Assembly: GCA_028874915.1 (NCBI GenBank)
Contig: JAPPHA010000018.1
Span: forward strand, 18,313 to 82,312
Length of the DNA stretch: 64,000 nt
Source of the DNA: Paracoccaceae bacterium
GTDB lineage: Bacteria; Pseudomonadota; Alphaproteobacteria; Rhodobacterales; Rhodobacteraceae
Direction of reading: 5' to 3'
Both the position numbers and the translations under genes were made by a program. The notes beneath the pieces were generated by a model, which worked only from the letters and a program-made list of their open reading frames with translations, ran no database searches and had not been told where the DNA came from. Below are positions 37,633-46,471 of this stretch, piece by piece (position 1 is the first letter of the stretch; the number at the start of each line of letters is the position of its first letter).

Positions 37633-39810
37633 ATGGCCGATTCCACGGATCCCCTGGTCGTCTTCACCCCATCCGGGAAACGCGGCCGATTCCCGGTCTC
37701 AACGCCGGTTCTGTCGGCGGCTCGTCAGCTTGGCGTCGATCTCGACAGCGTCTGTGGGGGAAGGGGAATCTGCTCTCGCTGCCAGGTCACTCCGGCCTAT
37801 GGCGCCTTTCCCAAACACGGTGTCACGGTTGGCGACGACGCGCTCTCGGCATGGAACCCGGTCGAGGAGAGATACAGGTCAAAGCGCGGGCTGACTCCCG
37901 GCCGGCGCCTCGGATGCCAGGCGCGAATCCATGGGGACGTTGTCATTGATGTCCCTCCGGAATCACAAGTTCACCGGCAAGTCGTCCGCAAGCGCGCCGA
38001 GGCCCGCGACATCGTCGTCAGCCCGGCCGTGAAACCGTTCTATGTCGAAGTCGATCCCCCTGACATGCACGAGCCTTCAGGCGACCTGGAGCGTTTGGCT
38101 CGGGCGTTCCGGATCCAGTGGCAGGTTAACGACGTCGCAATAGAGTCTCACCTGCTGCCGACACTGCAGACCGCCCTTCGCAAAGGCAACTGGACGATCA
38201 CCTGTGCCCTTCGGCGCCGAACCGCCGACGCCGTTCCGTCGATCATCCATGTTTGGCCAGGCTACTTTGACGGAGACATTCACGGCCTCGCCATTGACCT
38301 CGGCTCGACGACGATCGCGGCCCATTTGTGCGATCTCAGGACTGGTGACGTACTCGCGTCCGCAGGGAGAATGAATCCGCAAATCAGATTTGGTGAAGAC
38401 CTGATGAGCCGCGTTTCCTATGCGATGATGAATCCGGGAGGCGATCGGGAAATGACGGAGGCTGTCCGGGAGGGCATGAATGCCTTGATTGGCGATGTCG
38501 CTCTGGAAGCCGGGATAGACCGGTCATCAATTCTTGACATGGCTCTCGTCTGCAATCCCGTCATGCATCACCTTTTCCTGGGAATTGACCCTGTTCAGCT
38601 GGGCCAGGCACCCTTCGCTCTCGCGTTTTCCTCCGCCCGGTCGATCCTGACCTCAAGCGTCGGACTCGACGTCAACCCGGGTACTGAGGTTTATATCCTG
38701 CCGTGCATTGCCGGCCACGTCGGCGCAGACGCTGCCGGCGTTGCGTTGTCGGAATCGCCGCATGCCTCCAAGGATCTGGTGCTCATCGTCGATGTTGGCA
38801 CCAACGCGGAGATCATACTCGGGAGGGAAGGACGGGTGCTCGCCTGTTCCTCACCGACTGGTCCGGCATTTGAGGGAGCGCAGATCTCTTGCGGCCAGCG
38901 GGCGGCCCCGGGGGCCATCGAGCGGGTCCGGATCGATGCTATCTCCGGCGAGCCCAGGTTCCGGGTTATCGGATCCGATCTGTGGTCGGACGAGGATGGA
39001 TTTACCGACAGCATAGAAAAGACCGGCATAACCGGGATTTGCGGTTCCGGTATCATCGAACTGGTCGCCGAGATGCGTCGCGCCGGTCTCCTCGATCCAA
39101 CTGGCCTGATCGGTTCTCCGGAACAGACAGGGTGTCAACGGTGTTTTCTTGATGGCCGGACCTATTCCTATCGACTCGTGGGAAGCGACGAACCGTCCCT
39201 GGTCCCGTCGAGTCACTCAGAATCCGACGCATCGGGGGCACCCGACCCTGCAGCCCCGGCGAATCGCCCCGAAATCACCGTTTCCAACCGCGATGTCCGC
39301 GAAATCCAGATGGCCAAGGCTGCGCTCTATTCCGGCGCCCGGCTTCTCATGGACAAGTTCGGCGTCGACAGCGTCGACAGGATTGTGCTTGCCGGCGCCT
39401 TCGGTTCGCATATCTCGCCACTGCACGCGATCATTCTTGGAATGATACCCGACTGCCCGCTTGAGAAGGTTTCATCGGCGGGCAACGCGGCCGGGACCGG
39501 TGCCAGAATTGCGCTGCTCAATGTCGGGTCGCGCCATGAAATCGAGGCGGCTGTCCAATCGATCCACAAGATCGAGACGGCGATCGAACCGCGTTTTCAA
39601 GAACACTTTGTCAATGCGACGAACATTCCGAACGCCGTCGAGCCATTTCCGATTCTCGAAACCGAGGTTTCGCTTCCCAATTGCCACTTCAATATTGGTG
39701 GTTCCCGAAGTCAGGACATTTCCTCTGGCGACGGTCGGTCCGGGCGAAACCGGCGGAGCGGGCGGAGGCGTGCAGGACACAAGGCCAGTGACGTCAGGGG
39801 TAAGACCTGA
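37633..39810 (+). CDS. Ferredoxin-ASKHA protein, reductive activator of corrinoid proteins type (DUF4445)
   Basis: A 725-residue two-part protein. Residues 1 to about 105 are a plant-type [2Fe-2S] ferredoxin with cysteines 41, 47, 50 and 95 (VCGGRGICSRC and RRLGCQARI). From about residue 215 an ASKHA-fold ATPase domain follows: GLAIDLGSTTIAAHLCDL, then VDVGTNAEIILG, GICGSGIIELVAEM and VLAGAFGSHISPLHA. Proteins of this build reduce Co(II) corrinoids to Co(I) with ATP to reactivate corrinoid methyltransferases. The C-terminus is a strongly basic arginine/glycine tail. No corrinoid protein, MttB-type or methyltetrahydrofolate methyltransferase gene is in the window, so its partner lies elsewhere. 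It follows tpa. Confidence 0.82.
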   Translation: MADSTDPLVVFTPSGKRGRFPVSTPVLSAARQLGVDLDSVCGGRGICSRCQVTPAYGAFPKHGVTVGDDALSAWNPVEERYRSKRGLTPGRRLGCQARIHGDVVIDVPPESQVHRQVVRKRAEARDIVVSPAVKPFYVEVDPPDMHEPSGDLERLARAFRIQWQVNDVAIESHLLPTLQTALRKGNWTITCALRRRTADAVPSIIHVWPGYFDGDIHGLAIDLGSTTIAAHLCDLRTGDVLASAGRMNPQIRFGEDLMSRVSYAMMNPGGDREMTEAVREGMNALIGDVALEAGIDRSSILDMALVCNPVMHHLFLGIDPVQLGQAPFALAFSSARSILTSSVGLDVNPGTEVYILPCIAGHVGADAAGVALSESPHASKDLVLIVDVGTNAEIILGREGRVLACSSPTGPAFEGAQISCGQRAAPGAIERVRIDAISGEPRFRVIGSDLWSDEDGFTDSIEKTGITGICGSGIIELVAEMRRAGLLDPTGLIGSPEQTGCQRCFLDGRTYSYRLVGSDEPSLVPSSHSESDASGAPDPAAPANRPEITVSNRDVREIQMAKAALYSGARLLMDKFGVDSVDRIVLAGAFGSHISPLHAIILGMIPDCPLEKVSSAGNAAGTGARIALLNVGSRHEIEAAVQSIHKIETAIEPRFQEHFVNATNIPNAVEPFPILETEVSLPNCHFNIGGSRSQDISSGDGRSGRNRRSGRRRAGHKASDVRGKT

Positions 39811-40060
39811 CGGCTGGACTGTGGACTCTGTGAACCCCTTTTTCCGAGAACCGCCGGGCAACTCCACACAAGCAGGTTGAGAAACTCGGACTGCAACTGG
39901 ATTGTCGAAGCGTTCCGGCGGGAGCGGGAATCGTTCATTCAGCGTGTGTCGGCCGAAATCCGGGACTGGATCATCCCCGCGCGACCATGCCACTGAGACC
40001 ACCAGTCTTTGGTGAAATCCGGGACAGTCGTCTGAAGGACCGAAAAGAGCGAATATTCCG

Positions 40061-40088
40061 TTGACTGGGCGATTCACACGACTATCCT
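40061..40088 (+). promoter_or_regulatory. Promoter of the tRNA-Gly gene
   Basis: A TTGACT box at 40061-40066 and a TATCCT box at 40083-40088, separated by 16 bases, end 11 bases before the mature tRNA. Box quality and position fit a sigma-70-type promoter for a stable RNA. Confidence 0.65.
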
Positions 40089-40099
40089 CGAGCACGGAC

Positions 40100-40173
40100 G
40101 CGGGTATGGTGAAAGGGTATCACACGAGCTTCCCAAGCTCTCGTTACGGGTTCGATTCCCGTTACCCGCTCCA
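40100..40173 (+). tRNA. tRNA-Gly (anticodon CCC)
   Basis: A 74-base cloverleaf including an encoded CCA end. The acceptor stem GCGGGTA pairs with TACCCGC, the discriminator is T, the anticodon loop is TTCCCAA with anticodon CCC (reads GGG), and the T arm ACGGG-TTCGATT-CCCGT is perfect. A clear promoter lies just upstream. Confidence 0.93.
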
Positions 40174-40361
40174 CGTACCAACAGTGTGCTTGATCCCGAA
40201 ATCCGACGAACGACGGCTATTGCCCGGCGATTTGCCATGACGTTTGCCGGGCATCGTGGCGATCCAGGATTTCGGTCGACCGGACTGGACCCATTCATTC
40301 GGACCGGAGTCGTGAAGGCACTCCGCCGTCCCGTTGACGGCGGGACTTCACAGGCCAGGGA

Positions 40362-41060
40362 TCATGGCGACCAGTGGACCGTTGCTTCCGGGGACGCATT
40401 GAGCACGGCCCGGATTGGGGCGGCTTCGAGAGGTTCGGTCACCATCGCCTGACGATAGGCCTCGGCCTTCTCCTGGCCATGGATCAGGACATGGATCCGC
40501 CGGGCCGAACTCAGCGCCGAAAGGCAAAGCGAAACCCGCCGTTCACCGCTCGCCGGATCCGCCAGTTCCATCAACGGCGGCCCATCTGGGGCGAGGGCCT
40601 GCTCAAGACCTGCCGCGCCGGGGAACAGCGAAGCGGTGTGCATGTCCGCCCCCATTCCGAGGACGCAGACATCGATCGGCAGCCATTCCGCCGCTGGTCG
40701 AGAAACACGACCAACCGACGGTTTGGGCGAAGTCCGGTTCACGTCGATGACCATCGACAGGACAGCCGCCCCTGACGCTGGCGTTCCCTTAACGCAAAGT
40801 TCGCGCTTGACCAGCCCGATGTTCGAACGGGGAGAGTCCTCGCCAACCCATCGCTCATCCGTTGTCATCACATTGACTCTCGGCCATTCCAGCCGTGCCT
40901 GACGGAGATGCCTGAAAAACGGAACCGGGGTGGTCCCACCAGGGACCGCGAGCGTCGCCCGGTTGCGAATGGCCAGGGCTTCGCAGATTTCGTTTGCGAC
41001 CGTCATTGCCAGCCCTGACATGAGCGCGTCCCGAGTGGCGTAGTTCTGGAAACCGGCCAT
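40362..41060 (-). CDS. pgl: 6-phosphogluconolactonase
   Basis: A 232-residue lactonase of the SugarP isomerase-like family, hydrolysing 6-phosphogluconolactone to 6-phosphogluconate. Seen are LAVPGGTTPVPFFRHLRQ, the VNVMTTDERWVGEDSPRSNI substrate site and the VCVLGMGADMHTASLFPGA motif with the catalytic aspartate and histidine region. It starts 12 bases after zwf and completes the oxidative pentose phosphate entry with it. edd and gnd are not in the window. It converges on tRNA-Gly. Confidence 0.93.
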   Translation of the reverse strand: MAGFQNYATRDALMSGLAMTVANEICEALAIRNRATLAVPGGTTPVPFFRHLRQARLEWPRVNVMTTDERWVGEDSPRSNIGLVKRELCVKGTPASGAAVLSMVIDVNRTSPKPSVGRVSRPAAEWLPIDVCVLGMGADMHTASLFPGAAGLEQALAPDGPPLMELADPASGERRVSLCLSALSSARRIHVLIHGQEKAEAYRQAMVTEPLEAAPIRAVLNASPEATVHWSP

Positions 41061-41072
41061 TCGTCGAGACCT

Positions 41073-42521
41073 TCAGATTTCCCGCCAATAACGGCTGTCA
41101 CGGTGCAGGAGAAACAGCGATTCGATCGGGCCCACGGTTCCGGGTTCGTATTCGTGAATGACGCTCCCGTCCTGACTCCAACGCAAGATGATCGGGTCCA
41201 CCCAGGACCAGGCAGCCTCAACCTCATCACCACGCATGAACAATGTCTGGTTTCCGCGAACGACGTCCATGATCAGACGTTCATAGGCGTCCGGCATGGT
41301 CAGCGTCCCCTCGTCGAGGGCATCGGCAAAGCTCATGTCGAGCGGCACCTCCTTCAGCCGCATGCCCCCGGGCCCCGGGTCCTTGATCGTCATCCGCATG
41401 GTGATTCCCTCATTCGGCTGAAGACGGATGGCCAGATTTGTCCCCTTGCGATTGCCGTGTTCGTCAAAGATCCAGTGCCGCGGATCCTTGAACGCCACCG
41501 AAACCTCGGTCAGTGTTGAACGCAGGCGCTTGCCGGTTCGGAGATAAAACGGTGTTCCGGACCAGCGCCAGTTGTCGACCTGAACCTTCAGGGCGACAAA
41601 GGTCTCCGTGCGGCTCTTTGGATTCCCACACTCTTCCAGGTAACCCGACCCCCCGTTACCTTTCAGATACTGGCCACGAACGACGTCCTTCCGCATGACC
41701 GGACCCAGTGACTTGATGACCTTCAGTTTCTCGTCACGGATCGCATCCGGATCGAACTGTGCCGGCGGTTCCATCGCCGTCAGGCAAAGCAGTTGCATCA
41801 AATGGTTCTGAACCATGTCGCGCATGGCCCCGGCCTCGTCATAGTAGCCGCCCCGGTCGCCTATCCCGATACTTTCGGCGACGGTGATTTGCACATTGTC
41901 CACGAATTGGGAGTTCCACACCGGCTCAAACAGGGCATTGCCGAAACGGAGCGCCATCAAATTCTGCACCGTCTCCTTCCCGAGGTAGTGATCGATTCGG
42001 TAAATCTGGTGTTCGTCAAATGTCGCTGCCATCTCGGTATTCAGAGTCCGGGCGCTCGCAAAGTCGTGACCAAATGGCTTCTCCACAACTATGCGACAGT
42101 CCGGAGTCGCCAGGTCCTCGTCATGAGTCCGTTCGGAAAGAATGCTGAAGAGCGACGGCGCGACGGAAAAATAGAACACCCGGACATGATCGGTGCACAT
42201 AAGCTCCCTCAATTCCGACCAGCCCTCCCGGCCACGGACATCGACATTCCGGTAGGTCAGGCAACGGAGGAAATCATCCAGAGACCCGGCATCCTGTTCC
42301 TCGCGACGAACAAACTCCCGAATCGCCGATGCGGCGATCTGCCGGTAGGCCTCCGTCGGCAACACTTTGCGACCGACCCCAACGACATGTGCGTTCTTCG
42401 GCATCTGACCCGCACGAAGCCGACGGTATAGCGCCGGAAGAATCTTTCGCCTGGCGAGGTCGCCGGTCCCGCCAAATATCACCAGATCGAACGGATCGAC
42501 CGGAATGACTGTTGCGACCAT
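41073..42521 (-). CDS. zwf: Glucose-6-phosphate 1-dehydrogenase
   Basis: A 482-residue enzyme oxidising glucose 6-phosphate to the lactone with NADP. The cofactor loop is LVIFGGTGDLARRKILPAL, and the substrate site is RIDHYLGKETVQNLMALRF with its conserved histidine and lysines. The C-terminal RSTLTEVSVAFKDP and YERLIMDVVRGNQTLFMRGD segments are normal for the family. The ATG at 42521 gives the usual N-terminus; an in-frame TTG at 42542 adds seven residues. It is co-transcribed with pgl. Confidence 0.95.
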   Translation of the reverse strand: MVATVIPVDPFDLVIFGGTGDLARRKILPALYRRLRAGQMPKNAHVVGVGRKVLPTEAYRQIAASAIREFVRREEQDAGSLDDFLRCLTYRNVDVRGREGWSELRELMCTDHVRVFYFSVAPSLFSILSERTHDEDLATPDCRIVVEKPFGHDFASARTLNTEMAATFDEHQIYRIDHYLGKETVQNLMALRFGNALFEPVWNSQFVDNVQITVAESIGIGDRGGYYDEAGAMRDMVQNHLMQLLCLTAMEPPAQFDPDAIRDEKLKVIKSLGPVMRKDVVRGQYLKGNGGSGYLEECGNPKSRTETFVALKVQVDNWRWSGTPFYLRTGKRLRSTLTEVSVAFKDPRHWIFDEHGNRKGTNLAIRLQPNEGITMRMTIKDPGPGGMRLKEVPLDMSFADALDEGTLTMPDAYERLIMDVVRGNQTLFMRGDEVEAAWSWVDPIILRWSQDGSVIHEYEPGTVGPIESLFLLHRDSRYWREI

Positions 42522-42817
42522 TGAAATTTCCGATCCTGTCAACTGTCGCCGATGCTATTGCAACCCATCGTGGAGCATGCAAGCATTACGTCACGCGAGC
42601 GACGTGTTTCCGTGGTCAACATCAGAGTTCCGGGCAGACGGATCCGTCGGCATCATGTAATCCTGAAAATGCGCTGAAAGGGCCACCGTTCGTGACCAAA
42701 CAGTCAACTGTTGCCTCTGGAGGCGATCCGGCGCAAACGAACGTTTCCGGTTCACACGAATATGGGAAGCCGGGGACCTCACATTGACGTCGTTCGGGGA
42801 GTGACTGACATCTGATC

Positions 42818-43792
42818 ATGGACGACCTGTTTGATCATTCGGTCCTTCCGGACACCTGCCAGTTGGCCGGACCTTTCTCCGACGCACACCGCACGGCGAC
42901 CGGCGAAAGACGAGCCCGCGTCGCGTTCCGGGAATTGAAGACACTCTGGTTCAACACGGGAACGCTCTGCAACATTGCTTGCGAGAATTGCTACATCGAA
43001 AGCTCGCCGTCGAATGATAGGCTTGTCTACATCTCGAAGAGCGAGGTCAGGAGATTTCTTGACGAGATCTCGCGACTGGACTGGCCAACGGAGGAAATCG
43101 CCTTCACCGGTGGCGAACCCTTCATGAATCCTGAAATGGTCGACATCGCGGAGATGAGCCTGTCGCGCGGCTACCGGGTGCTGATCCTGACCAACGCGAT
43201 GCGGCCCATGATGCGAAAACACGTTCAGGCCGGACTCCGGTCGCTCGGAGCCGAACATGGCGATCGGCTGACGCTACGGGTTTCTCTCGATCACTTCACA
43301 GCTGAAAGGCACGACACCCTGCGAGGCGACGGCAGCTTTGCCATCAGTTTGGCAGGCATGCGATGGCTTGCGGATGTCGGAATCACGATGGCCGTCGCGG
43401 GTCGGACTCTCTGGGGCGAAACCGATTCCGAGTCACGAGCTGGGTTTCGAGACTTGTTTGCAAGGAACGGTTTTTCGATCGACGCCTCAAGTCCGTCCGA
43501 ACTGGTGCTATTCCCGGAAATGGACGGAGCCACCGGCGTGCCGGAAATTTCCGAGTCCTGCTGGGGAGTCCTCGGCAAGTCTCCTGACCAGATCATGTGT
43601 GCCTGGTCCCGGATGGTGGTCAAACGAAAGGGAGCCGCAAGACCCTGCGTCGTTTCGTGCACGCTGCTTCCGTACATCCCGGGCTTCGAACTCGGATCAA
43701 CGCTTGCGGAGTCGGTCGAACCGATTTCCCTCAATCACCCGCATTGTTCGAAATTCTGCGTGCTCGGGAACGCGTCCTGCTCTGCTGGTTGA
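42818..43792 (+). CDS. Radical SAM protein with C-terminal cysteine cluster
   Basis: A 324-residue radical S-adenosylmethionine enzyme. The cluster motif is CNIACENC (Cys51, Cys55, Cys58), followed by IAFTGGEPFMNPEM (the GGEP motif that contacts the methionine end of the cofactor). LTLRVSLDHFTAERHDTLRG and AGMRWLADVGITMAVAGRT complete the partial TIM barrel. The last 75 residues hold further cysteines, including HCSKFCVLGNASCSAG at the very end, suggestive of an auxiliary cluster of the twitch or SPASM kind. The substrate is unknown. No precursor-peptide gene was recognised beside it. It stands alone between zwf and aroB. Confidence 0.85.
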   Translation: MDDLFDHSVLPDTCQLAGPFSDAHRTATGERRARVAFRELKTLWFNTGTLCNIACENCYIESSPSNDRLVYISKSEVRRFLDEISRLDWPTEEIAFTGGEPFMNPEMVDIAEMSLSRGYRVLILTNAMRPMMRKHVQAGLRSLGAEHGDRLTLRVSLDHFTAERHDTLRGDGSFAISLAGMRWLADVGITMAVAGRTLWGETDSESRAGFRDLFARNGFSIDASSPSELVLFPEMDGATGVPEISESCWGVLGKSPDQIMCAWSRMVVKRKGAARPCVVSCTLLPYIPGFELGSTLAESVEPISLNHPHCSKFCVLGNASCSAG

Positions 43793-43827
43793 GACGGGTT
43801 TCCGACACCCGATACACCCGATACACC

Positions 43828-44946
43828 CTACGACTGTCGATCATCCATTGTCGTAAAAAGGACTGCCCGAACGGCCGTCGGATCGACGTCGGAAACGACC
43901 ACGGCCTGACCGATCCCACGGGCGAGGACAAACCGAATCTGGCCCTGCCTGACCTTTTTGTCCTGAAGCATCAGTTCCATGAGCCCGTCGGCGTCCGGAA
44001 GTCGGCCCGGAATGTCGGCAAGTGTGGACATCATTCCCATTGACCGAAAGTGCCGCCGAACGCGGGCCGGAACCTCCGGCGGGCACAGGCCGATCTTGGC
44101 CGACAGATCGAAAGCCAGTCCGCATCCGATCGCGACCGCTTCGCCATGCAAAAGGCGGTTGGAAAAGCCGGTCGCCGCCTCTAGGGCATGGCCGAAGGTG
44201 TGGCCAAGGTTCAGGAGCGACCGATCTCCAAATTCGGTTTCGTCTCGTTGAACAAGTTCGGCTTTCATTTCACATGACCGTCGTACGGCATGCATCAGAT
44301 GTTGCGGACTTCCCTTCGACAGCGATGCGCCATTGGCCTCCAACCAGGCAAAAAACGCCGCACTTCCGAGCAGGCCATACTTGGCGACCTCGGCATATCC
44401 TGACAGGAAATCCCGACGACTCAGCGTTGCCAGAGTGGCCGTATCAGCGAGGACCCCGGCGGGTTGATGAAAGGCGCCGACCAGATTCTTGCCATGGCGT
44501 GAATTGATTCCGGTCTTGCCTCCCACAGAACTGTCAACCTGAGCGAGGAGCGTCGTGGGAATCTGAATGTGACGCACACCCCGCCGAAGAATGGCGGCGG
44601 CAAAACCTGCCAGATCGCCGACAACGCCGCCCCCCAGAGCCACCACCGCGTCGTCCCGCTCTATTCTCTCCTGAAGCAGCCACTCGACGACTTTGTGAAC
44701 CGAGTCCCATGACTTCGATGCCTCGCCGGCGTTCAGCACAATGCCAACACAATCAACGCCAGCCGTCTTGAGAGATTCTGTCACCCTGTCTTGGTAGAGA
44801 TCTCCAACGGCGGAATCGGTTACGATCGCGACCCGATTGCCGGCCAGCCACGGTGACAACAGGTCTCCCGCCGAATCTAGCAGTCCGGATCCGATCACGA
44901 CGTCATAGGACCGCGGTCCGAGATCGACCCTAACCGTCTCTTGCAT
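43828..44946 (-). CDS. aroB: 3-dehydroquinate synthase
   Basis: A 372-residue NAD- and metal-dependent enzyme making 3-dehydroquinate from DAHP, the second step of the shikimate pathway. Signatures are VVALGGGVVGDLAGFAAAIL, QIPTTLLAQVDSSVGGKTGI, KNLVGAFHQPAGVLAD, and LLNLGHTFGHALEAATGF with metal-binding histidines. The ATG at 44946 lies nine bases from a GAAGGA box; another ATG three codons upstream (44955) is possible. It lies about 100 bases downstream of aroK, the standard pairing. Confidence 0.96.
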   Translation of the reverse strand: MQETVRVDLGPRSYDVVIGSGLLDSAGDLLSPWLAGNRVAIVTDSAVGDLYQDRVTESLKTAGVDCVGIVLNAGEASKSWDSVHKVVEWLLQERIERDDAVVALGGGVVGDLAGFAAAILRRGVRHIQIPTTLLAQVDSSVGGKTGINSRHGKNLVGAFHQPAGVLADTATLATLSRRDFLSGYAEVAKYGLLGSAAFFAWLEANGASLSKGSPQHLMHAVRRSCEMKAELVQRDETEFGDRSLLNLGHTFGHALEAATGFSNRLLHGEAVAIGCGLAFDLSAKIGLCPPEVPARVRRHFRSMGMMSTLADIPGRLPDADGLMELMLQDKKVRQGQIRFVLARGIGQAVVVSDVDPTAVRAVLFTTMDDRQS

Positions 44947-45043
44947 GGTTTCCATTCCTTCAATCCACCGACTGCAGGCCCTTGGCGGTCCCTTTCCAGC
45001 GTCTGCGACCGATCATTTCGACCGAGTCAGCCCGGCATTCCCG

Positions 45044-45655
45044 TCACCCTGTACGGTCCCGACCGGAATGATCCGAATCCTGTCGTGACTCGGCAGCTGG
45101 AACGACGCTCAGTCCGCTCCCGTCCATCCTGACAAGCATGGTGATCACAGCCTTCGCCATGGCGCTCACCGTGCGGTCATTGCTGGTATGAACCCGGATG
45201 TCGGCCTTCGCATAGACGGGATTGCGTTCGCGGAGCAAACGGCTGAGTTCGGCGCGCGGATCCTCTACCTGAATGAGCGGCCGTTTCCTGTTGTTGCGGA
45301 CACGTTCCCAGACAGTCTCAAGGCTCGGCTTGAGCCAGACCGAAGTTCCATGCTGGCGGATGAGCCGTCGATTGACCTTTCGAATGAAGGCGCCCCCTCC
45401 GACAGACATGACCAACGGATCGCCGGAAAGAAATTTCGAAAGTGTCGCTGTCTCCATCTCCCGGAAATCGGGTTCCCCCAGTCGCGAAAAGATCTCGCTG
45501 ATCGTCATTCCGGAAGATGTCTCGATTTCACCGTCCGAATCGACAAACGGAAGACCGAGACGGGACGCCATTTGCCGGCCGACCGCCGTTTTGCCCGCCC
45601 CCATCATCCCCACCAGGACGATCGAACGTTCCACACGATAGACGACCCGTGTCAT
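45044..45655 (-). CDS. aroK: Shikimate kinase
   Basis: A 203-residue kinase phosphorylating shikimate. The P-loop is VLVGMMGAGKTAVGRQMA, followed by the DSDGEIE shikimate-binding segment, GEPDFREMET and VMSVGGGAFIR. The last 30 residues after the fold are a low-complexity tail. The ATG at 45655 gives a short N-terminus before the P-loop; the longer frame to 45733 is not supported. It is followed by aroB on the same strand. In related genomes xerD lies directly upstream on the other strand, but here about 2 kb of other DNA intervenes. Confidence 0.95.
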   Translation of the reverse strand: MTRVVYRVERSIVLVGMMGAGKTAVGRQMASRLGLPFVDSDGEIETSSGMTISEIFSRLGEPDFREMETATLSKFLSGDPLVMSVGGGAFIRKVNRRLIRQHGTSVWLKPSLETVWERVRNNRKRPLIQVEDPRAELSRLLRERNPVYAKADIRVHTSNDRTVSAMAKAVITMLVRMDGSGLSVVPAAESRQDSDHSGRDRTG

Positions 45656-45779
45656 CGCTGATTTCCGGGGAAGTCTGCCCGCCTTGCCAGCTGTCCACCT
45701 GGACCCAACGGATGGACGGCAGCGATCAGGCATCGCGCCACGACCTCTCGGTTCCGACTCCGGGAAGATCCGCTCGTGG

Positions 45780-46339
45780 TCACTTCACTTCGCTTTCCTC
45801 GATTTGAATGCACTCCAGGCACGCACCCGCGACCGAACGACTGATTTCGGAATATACTCCGGTCAAGCTCCGCGCCAAAAGTCCGATTTCGTGCTGGCGA
45901 TCCGCATCGAAGGTTTCGAAATCCACATTTGCTGCCATTCGACGATTTGGACCCGCTCCGTGAAGCGCAACTGGGGAACGCGGCACGACGTCGCCAAAGG
46001 TCACGATCGGTCGTTCTGATCCGATACCCATGTCACCACCCAACCGTCCCGGTTCGTCGTGCAATGATACAAGAAAGACTGGATCCAGTCTGAAGTCACA
46101 TTCGGGTCCGTGTTGTCGAGACACCATGCATCGAGGACTCCGACAACGCTGAAGTCTATTTCGATTTCGAAGCGCATATGGAGAAGGGTTACGGCCGGAT
46201 CGAAACCCGCCGGGCCGCTGTCTGCCATTATATCGACTGGTTGGAGGACCGAAATCGGCCTGGGTTTGCTGCCGCTGGATTCTGTAACCGCCACCCGGGA
46301 AATTCGGGGATTGTCCAGAGCGGACGCCCGGCATTTCAT
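45780..46339 (-). pseudogene. Frameshifted hypothetical gene
   Basis: Two minus-strand frames look like halves of one protein. The upstream half starts at the ATG at 46339 and includes LHMRFEIEIDFSVVGVLDAW and WIQSFLYHCTTNRDGWVVTW, stopping near 46001 after SDQNDR. The downstream half is open in another frame from about 46015 with RPIVTFGDVVPRSPVALHGA and continues to 45780. A single frameshift near 46010 would join them. The family is not recognised. It lies between aroK and a methyltransferase-like gene in a patch that differs from its surroundings. A chance pair of open frames cannot be excluded. Confidence 0.4.
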
Positions 46340-46471
46340 TATGAGCGAACAGCGGGGCCCAGAGCGATTCTTCCAAGGGATGAGGGCACGTACAGAATCC
46401 TGGCGGTCACGTTTACGCGAAGAACGCGGCGACTTTTCCGCCCGACCGAAGTGGACAAATGTCCTTTATGG

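Noticed and set aside
43806..43828. Small repeat of a CACCCGATA unit after the radical SAM gene, considered as a CRISPR or regulatory repeat
   Set aside because: Only two and a half 9-base units and no spacers; no CRISPR array was seen anywhere in the window.
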